The position numbers and the translations under genes were made by a program. From assembly GCF_021696945.1 (NCBI RefSeq), contig NZ_JACYHE010000001.1, forward strand, positions 62,001 through 126,000: a stretch of DNA of 64,000 nucleotides. The letters are read 5' to 3'. This stretch comes from Streptomyces sp. JJ36. GTDB lineage: Bacteria > Actinomycetota > Actinomycetes > Streptomycetales > Streptomycetaceae. Shown here piece after piece: positions 29,107 through 37,466 of this stretch (its first letter is position 1; each line of letters opens with the position of its first letter). The notes under the pieces are model-generated. The model did no database searches. It worked only from the letters and a program-made list of their open reading frames with translations, and was not told the origin of the DNA.

Positions 29107-29805
29107 ATGTCGGTGGAGCAGCCTGTGTCGTTCGGTACGCCGGAGGTGCCGCGGGTGGCGGTGCGGGGTGAGGCGCGGCTGGAGTGTGATCCGGAGATCG
29201 CGCGGTTGGGGGTGACGGTGAGTGCGCGGGGCCGGGACCGGCGGGGTGCGCTGGAGGATCTGACGCGGCGTAATGCGCGGGTGCTGGAGCTGCTGAGGGG
29301 GTACGGGGAGGCGGTGGAGCGGCTGGAGACGGGTGCGTTCACGGTGACGCCGGAGTTGCCGGAGCGGGGGCGCCGGGAGCGGGTGCGGACGTATCACGGG
29401 CGGGTGCTGGTGGAGGCGACGGTGGGGGACTTCACGGTGCTGGGGGAGGTGACGTCGCGGTTGGCGGATCTGGAGTTGACGCGGGTGGATGGTCCGTGGT
29501 GGGCGTTGCGGCCGGATTCGCCGGTGCACCGGGAGGCGCGGCAGCGTGCGGTGCGGGAGGCGGTGACGCGGGCGCGGGAGTATGCGGGGGCGTTGGGGGC
29601 TGAGCTGGTGGCGTTGGTGGAGTTGGCGGATCTGGGGGCTGAGGAGGGTGGTCCGGTGTGGCCGGCGCCGCCGGGTGCGGGGATGCGGGCGGTGGGGTTC
29701 GGGGGTGCGGCGGAGGAGGCTCCGGCGCTGGATCTCGAGCCGCAGCGGCAGACGGTGCAGGCGCAGGTGAATGCGCGGTTCACGATGAGTGCGCCGGCGT
29801 TGTGA
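29107..29805 (+). CDS. SIMPL-domain protein
   Basis: A 232-residue protein. Nearly the whole length fits a SIMPL/DUF541 domain (VAVRGEARLECDPEIARLGVTVSARGRDRRGALEDLTRRNARVLELL, LETGAFTVTPEL, YHGRVLVEATVGDF, AREYAGALGAELVALVEL). No signal peptide is present, so it should be cytoplasmic. The family has no settled function; some members bind signalling proteins or form oligomeric shells. GGGGA precedes ATG 29107. The 256-bp gap after pepN holds only G-rich DNA, so it is probably transcribed separately. The same G/T-rich codon style as pepN. Confidence 0.85.
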   Translation: MSVEQPVSFGTPEVPRVAVRGEARLECDPEIARLGVTVSARGRDRRGALEDLTRRNARVLELLRGYGEAVERLETGAFTVTPELPERGRRERVRTYHGRVLVEATVGDFTVLGEVTSRLADLELTRVDGPWWALRPDSPVHREARQRAVREAVTRAREYAGALGAELVALVELADLGAEEGGPVWPAPPGAGMRAVGFGGAAEEAPALDLEPQRQTVQAQVNARFTMSAPAL

Positions 29806-29840
29806 GGGCGGGGGTTCTCCGGGGTTTTCCGAGGGGGTTT

Positions 29841-29856
29841 CCGCTCATCGGAGCGG
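29841..29856 (+). terminator. Possible terminator after the SIMPL gene
   Basis: CCGCTC (29841-29846) and GAGCGG (29851-29856) with loop ATCG, followed by T/A-richer sequence containing TTTATTAGTTG. Confidence 0.4.
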
Positions 29857-29948
29857 GTGGTCGCCCACTTTATTAGTTGTCAACGAGCTTTCATCAGCCT
29901 GTTGTTGGCCTGTCGCCTTTCGCCGGTTCTCTACCCGCTGGTAGGTCA

Positions 29949-29960
29949 TAGGCTCGGTTC
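29949..29960 (+). promoter_or_regulatory. Predicted -10 box of pyruvate kinase gene
   Basis: TAGGCT (29949-29954) lies six bases before the ATG at 29961. With the A/T-rich stretch at 29868-29920 just upstream it suggests a promoter giving a leaderless or nearly leaderless mRNA. Confidence 0.5.
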
Positions 29961-31388
29961 ATGCGCCGAGCAAAGATCGTCTGCACGCTGGGACCCGCCA
30001 CCGACTCGTACGAGCAGATCACAGCGCTTGTCGAGGCGGGGATGGACGTTGCGCGCTTCAACCTGAGCCATGGGTCGCATGTGGAGCACGAGGCTCGTCA
30101 CGAGCGGGTGCGGCGGGCGTCCCGGGAGGCGGGGCGGAGCGTCGGGATTCTGGCCGACCTTCAAGGTCCGAAGATCCGTCTGGGGCGTTTCCGTGACGGG
30201 CCGGTACTCCTTGAAAGCGGTGACGCGTTCACGCTGTCCGTGGAGGAGATGGTGGGTGACCACACCTGCTGCGGCACCACGTACGAGGGGCTGGCCGGGG
30301 ACGTGTCGCCGGGTGAGCGGATTCTGGTGGACGACGGCCGGGTCTCGCTGGAGGTGACGGCGGTCGAGGGGCCGCTGGTGCGGACGACGGTGGTGGAGGG
30401 CGGCCTGGCCTCGGACCACAAGGGGCTGAATCTGCCGGGGGTGGCGGTCTCGGTGCCGGCGCTGAGCGGGAAGGACGTGGAGGATCTGCGCTGGGCGCTG
30501 CGGATGGGCGCCGATGTGGTGGCGTTGTCCTTCGTCCGTTCCGGGGACGATGTGGCGGAGGTGCGGCGGGTGATGGCGGAGGAGGGGCGCCGGGTCCCGG
30601 TCATCGCCAAGATCGAGAAGCCGCAGGCGGTGACGGCGCTGGAGTCGATCGTGGACGCGTTCGACGGGATCATGGTGGCCCGGGGTGATCTCGGTGTGGA
30701 GATGCCGCTGGAGCAGGTGCCGCTGGTGCAGAAGCGGGCGGTGAAGCTGGCGAAGCGGAACGCGAAGCCGGTGATCGTGGCGACGCAGATGCTGGACTCG
30801 ATGGTCGACGCCTCGCGGCCGACGCGTGCGGAGGCCTCGGATGTGGCGAACGCGGTGGTGGACGGCACGGATGCGGTGATGCTGTCCGGTGAGACCAGCG
30901 TGGGGAAGTATCCGGTGGAGACGGTGCGGACGATGAGCCGGATCGTGGCGGCGGCCGAGGAGGACCTGCTGGCGAAGGGGCTGCCGCCGCTGACCGAGCG
31001 CAGCAAGCCGCGCACCCAGGGTGGTGCGGTGGCGCGTGCGGCTGCGGAGATCGGGGATTTCCTGGGGGCGCGGTTCCTGGTGGCCTTCACCCAGTCGGGT
31101 GACACGGTGCGGCGGTTGTCGCGGTATCGCTCGCCGATCCCGGTGCTGGCGTTCACCCCGGATCCGGGGACGTATGCGCAGCTCACGCTGACCTGGGGGG
31201 TGGAGACGTTCCTGGGTCCGACGGTGCAGAGCACGGACGAGATGGTGGCCCAGGTGGATGAGGAGCTGCTGCGGATCGGGCGCTGTGCGCCGGGTGACCT
31301 GGTGGTGATCACGGCGGGGTCGCCGCCGGGGGTGCCGGGGTCGACGAATCTGGTGCGGGCGCACCGCATCGGGGACGCGTTGCGCTGA
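29961..31388 (+). CDS. pyk: Pyruvate kinase
   Basis: A 475-residue enzyme, normal length. It converts phosphoenolpyruvate and ADP to pyruvate and ATP. AKIVCTLGPAT at the start, ARFNLSHGS, ADLQGPKIRLG, the catalytic Lys signature VIAKIEKPQAV, MVARGDLGVEMPLEQVPLVQK, and TRAEASDVANAVVDGTDAVMLSGETSVGKYPVE. B-domain residues ~70-165 form the lid. The C-terminal domain lacks any extra PEP-utiliser domain. ATG 29961 is supported by the leaderless promoter geometry. It converges with the chorismate mutase gene. Confidence 0.97.
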   Translation: MRRAKIVCTLGPATDSYEQITALVEAGMDVARFNLSHGSHVEHEARHERVRRASREAGRSVGILADLQGPKIRLGRFRDGPVLLESGDAFTLSVEEMVGDHTCCGTTYEGLAGDVSPGERILVDDGRVSLEVTAVEGPLVRTTVVEGGLASDHKGLNLPGVAVSVPALSGKDVEDLRWALRMGADVVALSFVRSGDDVAEVRRVMAEEGRRVPVIAKIEKPQAVTALESIVDAFDGIMVARGDLGVEMPLEQVPLVQKRAVKLAKRNAKPVIVATQMLDSMVDASRPTRAEASDVANAVVDGTDAVMLSGETSVGKYPVETVRTMSRIVAAAEEDLLAKGLPPLTERSKPRTQGGAVARAAAEIGDFLGARFLVAFTQSGDTVRRLSRYRSPIPVLAFTPDPGTYAQLTLTWGVETFLGPTVQSTDEMVAQVDEELLRIGRCAPGDLVVITAGSPPGVPGSTNLVRAHRIGDALR

Positions 31389-31472
31389 GGCGCTCCGCTG
31401 CCGGGCGGGGCCGGGGCGGTCGCGGGTGGTGGCCGCCGGGGGCCCCGGGGCGGGCTTCGGGGGTGGGTGCGG

Positions 31473-31799
31473 TCAGGAGTCCCGGGGGACGGACTCCCCG
31501 GCGAGGGTCTCGTGGTGCCGGATGACCTCGGCGATGATGAAGTTCAGCAGCTTCTCCGCGAAGGCGGGGTCCAGTTTGGCGTTCTCCGCCAGTTCGCGGA
31601 GCCGGGCGATCTGGCGGGCTTCGCGGGCGGGGTCGGCGGGGGGCAGCCGGTGCTCGGCTTTGAGCTGGCCGACGCGCTGGGTGCACTTGAAGCGCTCGGC
31701 GAGCATGTGCACGACGGCGGCGTCGATGTTGTCGATGCTGTCCCGCAGCTCGGCGAGCTGGGCGCGTACGGATTCGTCGATTCCGTCGATCTCGTTCAT
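31473..31799 (-). CDS. AroQ-type chorismate mutase
   Basis: A 108-residue all-helical CM_2 protein converting chorismate to prephenate for Phe/Tyr synthesis. Motifs: LAELRDSIDNIDAAVVHMLAERFKCTQRVGQLKAEHRLPPADPAREARQ, with the conserved Arg, Lys and Asp/Arg positions of the AroQ active site, and the C-terminal LLNFIIAEVIRHHE. Small actinobacterial enzymes of this kind are activated by complex formation with DAHP synthase, which is not encoded here. The start is ATG 31799. TAGGCT on the same strand (31815-31810) fits a -10 box ten bases upstream. Confidence 0.9.
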   Translation of the reverse strand: MNEIDGIDESVRAQLAELRDSIDNIDAAVVHMLAERFKCTQRVGQLKAEHRLPPADPAREARQIARLRELAENAKLDPAFAEKLLNFIIAEVIRHHETLAGESVPRDS

Positions 31800-31938
31800 G
31801 GTGCGGACCAGCCTATGCGGACGGCGGGGGCGGGGCGGCGGTGTCCGCGATGCGGTCGGTGCGGGGCGTGCGGGAGGTGGGGGCGCGGTGTCCGGTGCGA
31901 CCATGGAGCAAGGGCACGGCTGACTCGCGGGGGTGTGC

Positions 31939-32850
31939 ATGGGCGCGCGGCAGGGTGGTGCGGGGGATCCGGTCGAGCGTGGTTTCCCGCATCTGGAGAC
32001 CGTGCGGGCGTCGATCACCGCGCTCTACCGGCGGTTGTCCCCGGACACCGTCCGGACGTTCGACACCAGCGTGTCCGCGGGTGAGGTGGCCTTCGCGGAC
32101 GACGATGATCTCTATCTGGGTACGCAGCGGGTGGCGCGTGCGATGGTGCGGCATCTGCGGCTGCCGGACGCCCGGGTGATCGTCTCGTTCCGGGAGATGG
32201 AGCATGCGGCGAACGTGGAGCTGGCGGCGGGGCCGGAGTACTTCGTGGAGCTGAACACCCGGTTCAAGCGGCACCGCCGGGACATCGGGGCGGCGCTGGC
32301 CCACGAGGTGATGCACGTCTATCTGCACCGGCTGGATCTGTCGTTCGCGGGGCAGCGGGCCAACGAGATCCTCACGGACACCGCGGCGGCGTATCTGGGC
32401 ACGGGGTGGCTGCTGCTGGACGCGTTCCGGCAGGACGCGCTGACCTCGCAGAAGCTGGGGTATCTGACCCCGGAGGAGTTCGGGTACGTGCTGGCCAAGC
32501 GGGCGGTGTTGTTCGGCGAGGACCCGGCGATCTGGTTCACCAGTCCGCAGGCGTACGAGGCGTACGAGCGGGGCCGGGAGCCGGCCCGGCGGGACACGGC
32601 GCGGCCGCCGCTGGCGGCGGCGGGCTGGGCGGGGCGCCGCCGGTACGCCCGGGAGCGCCGCCGGGCGCTGGAACGACCGGGCGGCGGGCCGGGGCCGTCC
32701 GGGCCGGGTGACTACGTGTTCGAACCGGGGTCCCCGCTGCGGGTGTCCTTCGCGTGTCCGGTCTGCCACCAGCGGATCCGGGTGCCGGTCGGGGGCCGGG
32801 TGCGGGCGCGCTGCGGGCTGTGCCGGACGGTGCTGGAGTGCGACACCTGA
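31939..32850 (+). CDS. HExxH zinc metalloprotease-like protein with C-terminal zinc ribbon
   Basis: A 303-residue protein. The central HEVMHVYLH (~115-123) is a zincin motif; downstream NEILTDTAAAYLGTGW supplies a candidate third ligand (Glu or Asp), as in DA1-like or minigluzincin peptidases. The last ~40 residues form a zinc ribbon (CPVC ... CGLC). An Arg-rich, probably disordered linker joins them (~215-255). There is no signal peptide, so it should act in the cytoplasm. Substrate unknown. ATG 31939 is preceded by GCGGGGG; a GTG two codons earlier is possible. It is divergent from chorismate mutase and followed convergently by the PPOX gene. Confidence 0.75.
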   Translation: MGARQGGAGDPVERGFPHLETVRASITALYRRLSPDTVRTFDTSVSAGEVAFADDDDLYLGTQRVARAMVRHLRLPDARVIVSFREMEHAANVELAAGPEYFVELNTRFKRHRRDIGAALAHEVMHVYLHRLDLSFAGQRANEILTDTAAAYLGTGWLLLDAFRQDALTSQKLGYLTPEEFGYVLAKRAVLFGEDPAIWFTSPQAYEAYERGREPARRDTARPPLAAAGWAGRRRYARERRRALERPGGGPGPSGPGDYVFEPGSPLRVSFACPVCHQRIRVPVGGRVRARCGLCRTVLECDT

Positions 32851-32896
32851 GCGGGGCACGGGCCGCCGGGGTCCGTGGCGGCAGGGGCCCGCAGGG

Positions 32897-33304
32897 TCAG
32901 CGGGGGTCGGCGCGGAAGTGGACGGTGCGGCCGGTGCGGCGGCGCAGGAGCCGGTGGGTGAGCGGCACCACGGCTCCGTGCAGCAGAGGGTACTTGCGGC
33001 GGAGGAGCCGGCGGGCGTGGCGTTCCTCGGTGCCGCCGGGTTCCAGGAGCCGGAGCCGTACGGGCAGCTCGGGGCCGGGCAGCGGGTTTCCGCGCATGTC
33101 CGAGGGGGCGATCAGGGCGGCGGGGTTGCGGCGGAGCCGGCGGGTCTTGAGGGACTTCTGGTAGCTGCGGATATAGGCGTGGGTGCCGTCCACGGCGATG
33201 CTGACGGGCGTGGCGCCGGGGCGTCCGTCCCGGCGGTAGGTGGTCAGCAGCACGGCCTTCTGCCGGGTGAAGGGGTCGAGTCCGCTCTGGGTTCCGGGTG
33301 TCAT
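32897..33304 (-). CDS. PPOX-class (F420- or FMN-binding) flavoprotein
   Basis: A 135-residue split-barrel protein of the pyridoxamine-phosphate-oxidase superfamily. KAVLLTTYRRDGRPGATPVSIAVDGTHAYIRSY with SLKTRRLRRNPAALIAPSDMRG resembles the TIGR03666/Rv2061-like F420 group; the Arg/Lys-rich segment would bind the cofactor phosphate. Substrate unknown. The start is ATG 33304; an upstream in-frame ATG at 33355 would add a Gln/Val stretch without conserved features. Confidence 0.82.
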   Translation of the reverse strand: MTPGTQSGLDPFTRQKAVLLTTYRRDGRPGATPVSIAVDGTHAYIRSYQKSLKTRRLRRNPAALIAPSDMRGNPLPGPELPVRLRLLEPGGTEERHARRLLRRKYPLLHGAVVPLTHRLLRRRTGRTVHFRADPR

Positions 33305-33594
33305 CGCGTGTACCTCCTGCCCCTGTGACGGGACGGTACCGGCGCGGTGTGACATGGGGCGGGCGGCGGGCCGGGAGGTCCGCCGGGTGGCGGACGGCGG
33401 CCGCCCGACGTCCGGGCCGGGGTGCCCGGTGCACCGGAGGGAGCAGCCGTCCCGGCTCCGGCCACCGGCGGTAGCCCCCGGGTCCGGGGGGCACAGCCGG
33501 TGCCGGGGCCCGGGTGCACGGGCGCCCCGGACGCCGGCAGCACGGGCGCCGCCGGGGCCGGGGCACCCGGGGGTGGGAGACCGGAGCAGCGGGC
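33305..33594. other. Intergenic region upstream of the PPOX gene
   Basis: No gene recognised. It is very GC-rich with Pro/Gly/Ala-type low-complexity frames on both strands. It should contain the PPOX promoter near 33305-33345 and ends in the hairpin pair at 33595-33645. Confidence 0.4.
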
Positions 33595-33645
33595 CTCTGC
33601 CCGGCGGGGCCCGCCGGGCAGAGCGGGGGCCGTCCGGGCCCCCGC
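33595..33645 (-). terminator. Double hairpin after the alcohol dehydrogenase gene
   Basis: Two adjacent stems. The first has nine-base arms GCGGGGGCC and GGCCCCCGC (33623-33631, 33637-33645) around GTCCG, 15 bases past the stop at 33660. The second has 14-base arms (33595-33608, 33610-33623). They overlap by one base, so they may fold as alternatives or in tandem. Confidence 0.7.
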
Positions 33646-33659
33646 CATCCGGCTCGCCG

Positions 33660-34817
33660 CTAGGCGGGGACCTTGGCCCCGTTCGTGTGGGGCTTGAGGA
33701 GCACCTTCGTCCAGCCTTCGTCGCGCTTGTCGAAGTGCCGGTAGGCGTCCGGCGCCTCGGCGAGCGGTACGTGGTGCGAGACCACGAAGCCCGGTTCGGC
33801 CCGTCCGGCGATGATCATGTCCCGGAGCCGCCGGTTGTAGGCCTTGACGTTCGCCTGGCCGGTGCCCATCCGCAGGCCCTTCTCGAAGAAGCGACCGGTG
33901 TCGAAGAGCAGCTGCCCGTGCTGCGCCGCCTCCGTGGGGCCGCCGGGGTCCGCGGGCACGTAGAGCCCGACCACGCCGAGCATGCCGGTGGGACGCACCG
34001 ACTCGATGAGGGTGTTGAGGACGATGGCGGGCTGCTCCTCGCCGCTGGGCACGGTTGCCTGGTAGCCGACGGCGTCGATGCCCTTGTCGGTGCCCTCACC
34101 GCCGGTGTGTTCCTTGATCTGCTCCGCCGCGTCCGCCTGCGTGTAGTCGATGGCCGTGGCGCCGATGCGCTCGGCGAGCCGCAGCCGGTCCGGCTGCCGG
34201 TCGACGGCGAAGACCCGGGAGGCACCGCGGAGCATGGCCGAGTACGCCGCCATCAGGCCGACCGGTCCGGCGCCGAACACGCACACGGTCTCGCCCGGGG
34301 AGACCTGCGCGAGTTCCGTGGCGTGGTAGCCGGTGGGGAAGATGTCGGCGAGCAGCGCGAAGTCGTCCTCGTGCTCTTCGCCCCGGGGCAGTTGCAGACA
34401 GTTGAAGTCCGCGAACGGTACGCGCAGGTACTCGGCCTGGCCGCCCGTGTAGGGGCCCATGGAGACATAGCCGTAGGCACCGCCGGCGAAGCCCTCGTTC
34501 ACGGTGAGGCAGAAGCCGGTCTTGCCGGCCAGGCAGTTCTTGCAGAAGCCGCAGGCGACGTTGAACGGCATCACCACGCGGTCGCCCTTGCGGACGCTGA
34601 CGACGCCGGAGCCGACCTCCTGCACGATCCCCATGTTCTCGTGGCCGAAGACGATGCCCGGCTCGGCGCCGGTGCGGCCTTCGTACATGTGCAGGTCGGA
34701 CCCGCAGATGCAGGAGGTGGTGATCTCGACGAGGACGTCGGTGGGTGCTTCGAGCCGCGGTTCCGGGACGTCCTCCACGGCGACGCTGAACGGCTCCTTG
34801 TACACGACGGCTTTCAC
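33660..34817 (-). CDS. Zinc-dependent alcohol/formaldehyde dehydrogenase
   Basis: A 385-residue medium-chain dehydrogenase. Catalytic zinc site: CICGSDLHMYEGR and GHENMGIVQEVG. Structural zinc Cys4 cluster: CGFCKNCLAGKTGFC. The Rossmann part is VCVFGAGPVGLMAAYSAMLRGASRVFAVDRQPDRLRLA. The long form (rather than ~350) and the KAYNRRLRDMIIAGRAEPGFVVSHHVPL ending fit the glutathione-independent formaldehyde dehydrogenase group. NAD use is expected from the acidic residue after the glycine motif. GTG 34817 has an excellent upstream GGAAGGAG. Substrate not proven. Confidence 0.88.
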   Translation of the reverse strand: MKAVVYKEPFSVAVEDVPEPRLEAPTDVLVEITTSCICGSDLHMYEGRTGAEPGIVFGHENMGIVQEVGSGVVSVRKGDRVVMPFNVACGFCKNCLAGKTGFCLTVNEGFAGGAYGYVSMGPYTGGQAEYLRVPFADFNCLQLPRGEEHEDDFALLADIFPTGYHATELAQVSPGETVCVFGAGPVGLMAAYSAMLRGASRVFAVDRQPDRLRLAERIGATAIDYTQADAAEQIKEHTGGEGTDKGIDAVGYQATVPSGEEQPAIVLNTLIESVRPTGMLGVVGLYVPADPGGPTEAAQHGQLLFDTGRFFEKGLRMGTGQANVKAYNRRLRDMIIAGRAEPGFVVSHHVPLAEAPDAYRHFDKRDEGWTKVLLKPHTNGAKVPA

Positions 34818-35110
34818 GGCGACTCCTTCCGTGTACGTCTGGTGTGACGCCCCGGCGGGCCCGGCCCTCACTCCGCTCCGGATACACCGCTGAGCAGGCG
34901 TTCTCCGGGACGGTGGGAGAGCCCCGGGCCGCTTCGGCCGGTGGTCCCCCGGAGCCACGGGGCGAGTACCCCGCCGGGCCGGCGTACACCACGACTCCGC
35001 GCGCCGGTCCCGGCGGGAGCCGGGACCGTGCGGTGCGTAGTCGCCGCTGCCGTGTGCGTACGAGGCGCCGGCGCGCTCGTGCGAGGGCGGCGCGCCGGGG
35101 CCCGGGTCGC
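34818..35110. other. Intergenic region, about 290 bp
   Basis: No gene seen between the sulfotransferase-like stop and the dehydrogenase start, both on the minus strand. A promoter for the dehydrogenase is expected here. The size of the gap argues against cotranscription. Confidence 0.4.
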
Positions 35111-35761
35111 TCAGATGCGGGGGAAGCCGCCTTCCGCCGTGGCCTGTGCGACCGCCTCCTGCATCGAGGCGGCGTCGTTGAGGTGCGGGAAGTCCTCGTC
35201 GGGGACGTCGGTGCCGAGGAAGGCGCACAGCGGCTCCCAGCCGTCGCCGGCCCGGTACACCAGCAGCCGGTCGGCGGGTATCTCCCGCTGCACGGCGGCG
35301 TTGTGCTCCTCGAAGACCCGGATGGCGTGCGCCTTGTCCTCGAAGCGGCCGCCGAAGGTGCCCTCCCACACCATGGTGCGGACGGCCGCCCGGAAGGCGG
35401 CGCCCTCCTCGCCCGGGAAGCCTGCGGGGTCGCGGGAGAACCGGTGGATGGTGCGGCGGGTGCTGTCGTACCACCGTTCGGGGTCCCGGACGGTCAGCAG
35501 GACCTTCGCCTGGGGGAAGGCGGCGCAGAGTTCCCGCCAGTAGGCCGCGCCCGGCCAGTCCACGGTGGACCGGTACCCGTCGAAGATCCGGTACCAGTCG
35601 GGCTCCGCACCGCCGAGTACGCGGCTCCAGTCCCGTAAGCGCCGGGGTTCCGCGAGGATCTCGGCCATGTGGTACGCCGGGCCGTGGCCGAGACGTTCCA
35701 GTGCCGCCTTCATGGACAGGGTGCCGGTGCGACCGAATCCGGCGCCGATGAGTTCCAGCAT
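35111..35761 (-). CDS. Sulfotransferase-family protein
   Basis: A 216-residue protein of the Sulfotransfer_4 type. The N-terminal P-loop-like PSB motif IGAGFGRTGTLSMKAALERLG (~5-25) binds the phosphosulfate group in true sulfotransferases. LLTVRDPERWYDS carries the 3'-phosphate-binding Arg/Ser pattern, and RLLVYRAGDGWEPLCAFLG completes it. Many actinobacterial members have no known acceptor and some may bind nucleotides without transferring sulfate. ATG 35761 with GGGGAGGG upstream is chosen; further upstream codons lie in low-complexity sequence. Confidence 0.8.
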   Translation of the reverse strand: MLELIGAGFGRTGTLSMKAALERLGHGPAYHMAEILAEPRRLRDWSRVLGGAEPDWYRIFDGYRSTVDWPGAAYWRELCAAFPQAKVLLTVRDPERWYDSTRRTIHRFSRDPAGFPGEEGAAFRAAVRTMVWEGTFGGRFEDKAHAIRVFEEHNAAVQREIPADRLLVYRAGDGWEPLCAFLGTDVPDEDFPHLNDAASMQEAVAQATAEGGFPRI

Positions 35762-35880
35762 GGGTGCCCCTCCCCGGTGCGCGTGGGGCGTCGGTGCCCC
35801 TGTGACGGGGAGATCCGTACCCACCGGCGGGGCTCGTCGCACGCGTGAACGCGCCATATCGCGTCGGCCGGGCACAGGAC

Positions 35881-35918
35881 GGCGCCCGCCCCCCGGTCGG
35901 GGGTGAGGGGCGGGCGCC
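35881..35918 (-). terminator. gltBD operon terminator
   Basis: Twelve-base arms GGCGCCCGCCCC (35881-35892) and its complement (35907-35918) with a 14-nt loop lie about 90 bases past the gltD stop. Confidence 0.75.
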
Positions 35919-36005
35919 GGGATGTCCGCACGGCACTGTGCGGGACAGCGGAGCGACGGTCGCGGGAGGGGCGGGGGCCCGGCCACGGGTGTCCGGGCCC
36001 GCCGG

Positions 36006-37466
36006 TCACACCGCCAGGGCGCGGTCCGTCGGCTTGATCGGGGCGTGCAGCGAGCTGCCGCCGGTGAGGTAACGGTCGACGCCGCGGGCGGCGGAGCGGC
36101 CCTCGGCGATGGCCCAGACGATGAGGGACTGGCCGCGGCCGGCGTCGCCGGCGACGAAGACGCCGTCGACGTTGGTGGCGTAGTCCGCGTCGCGGGCGAT
36201 GTTGCCGCGCTCGTCGAGTTCGACGCCGAACTGCTCGACGAGGCCGTTCTCCCGGTCCACGCCGGTGAAGCCCATGGCGAGGGTGACGAGCTGCGCGGGG
36301 ATCTTCCGCTCTGTGCCGGGCTTCTGCTCGAGCTTGCCGTCCTTCATCCCGACCTCGACGAGGTGCAGCCACTGCACATCGCCGTTCTCGTCGCCCTCGA
36401 AGCGGGTGGTGGAGACGGAGTAGACGCGCTCGCCGCCCTCCTCGTGGGCGGAGGTGACCTTGTAGAGCATCGGGAAGGTCGGCCAGGGCTGGTGGGGGGC
36501 GCGCTCCTCCCCCGGCTGCGGCATGATCTCGAGCTGGGTGACGGAGGCGGCGCCCTGCCGGTGGGCGGTGCCGACGCAGTCGGCGCCGGTGTCGCCGCCG
36601 CCGATGACGACGACGTGCTTGCCCTCGGCGCTGATCGGGGAGACGGTGAGGTCGCCCTCCTGCACCTTGTTGGCTGGCGGCAGGTACTCCATGGCCTGGT
36701 GGATGCCGTTCAGCTCGCGGCCCGGGACGGGCAGGTCGCGCGCGGTGGTGGCGCCGGCGGCGATCACCACGGCGTCGTAGCGGCGGCGGAGCTGGCCGGC
36801 GGTGATGTCCCGGCCGATCTCGATCTCGGTGCGGAACTTGGTGCCCTCCGTGCGCATCTGCTCGATACGCCGGTTGATGTGCCGCTTCTCCATCTTGAAC
36901 TCGGGGATGCCGTAGCGGAGGAGGCCGCCGATGCGGTCCGCGCGCTCGTAGACGGCGACGGTGTGCCCGGCGCGGGTGAGCTGCTGGGCGGCGGCGAGCC
37001 CGGCGGGGCCGGAGCCGATGACGGCGACGGTCTTGCCGGAGAGCCGCTCGGGCGGCTGCGGGGTGACCATGCCCGCGTCCCACGCCTTGTCGATGATGGT
37101 GACCTCGACGTTCTTGATGGTCACCGCGGGCTGGTTGATACCGAGCACGCATGCGGACTCGCAGGGCGCGGGGCACAGCCGCCCGGTGAACTCCGGGAAG
37201 TTGTTGGTGGCGTGCAGCCGCTCGCTGGCGGCGGCCCAGTCCTCGCGGTAGGCGTAGTCGTTCCACTCCGGGATGAGGTTCCCGAGCGGGCAGCCGTTGT
37301 GGCAGAAGGGGATGCCGCAGTCCATGCAGCGCCCGGCCTGCTTGCTGATGATCGGCAGCAGCGAGCCCGGCTCGTAGACCTCGTTCCAGTCCTTGACGCG
37401 CTCGCTGACCGGGCGCATCCGGGCGACCTCGCGGTCGGTGGTCAGGAAGCCCTTGGGGTCAGCCAT
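36006..37466 (-). CDS. gltD: Glutamate synthase small subunit
   Basis: A 486-residue flavoprotein. The N-terminal Cys-rich segment ([17 protein letters not shown], ~47-63, and [13 protein letters not shown]) ligates two [4Fe-4S] clusters. FAD-binding [22 protein letters not shown] and NADPH-binding [17 protein letters not shown] follow, and the end has the FAD-contacting [22 protein letters not shown]. It takes electrons from NADPH and passes them to GltB, which makes two glutamates from 2-oxoglutarate and glutamine. The ATG overlaps the gltB stop by eight bases (ATGGCTGA), so translation is coupled. Confidence 0.97.
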   Translation of the reverse strand: MADPKGFLTTDREVARMRPVSERVKDWNEVYEPGSLLPIISKQAGRCMDCGIPFCHNGCPLGNLIPEWNDYAYREDWAAASERLHATNNFPEFTGRLCPAPCESACVLGINQPAVTIKNVEVTIIDKAWDAGMVTPQPPERLSGKTVAVIGSGPAGLAAAQQLTRAGHTVAVYERADRIGGLLRYGIPEFKMEKRHINRRIEQMRTEGTKFRTEIEIGRDITAGQLRRRYDAVVIAAGATTARDLPVPGRELNGIHQAMEYLPPANKVQEGDLTVSPISAEGKHVVVIGGGDTGADCVGTAHRQGAASVTQLEIMPQPGEERAPHQPWPTFPMLYKVTSAHEEGGERVYSVSTTRFEGDENGDVQWLHLVEVGMKDGKLEQKPGTERKIPAQLVTLAMGFTGVDRENGLVEQFGVELDERGNIARDADYATNVDGVFVAGDAGRGQSLIVWAIAEGRSAARGVDRYLTGGSSLHAPIKPTDRALAV

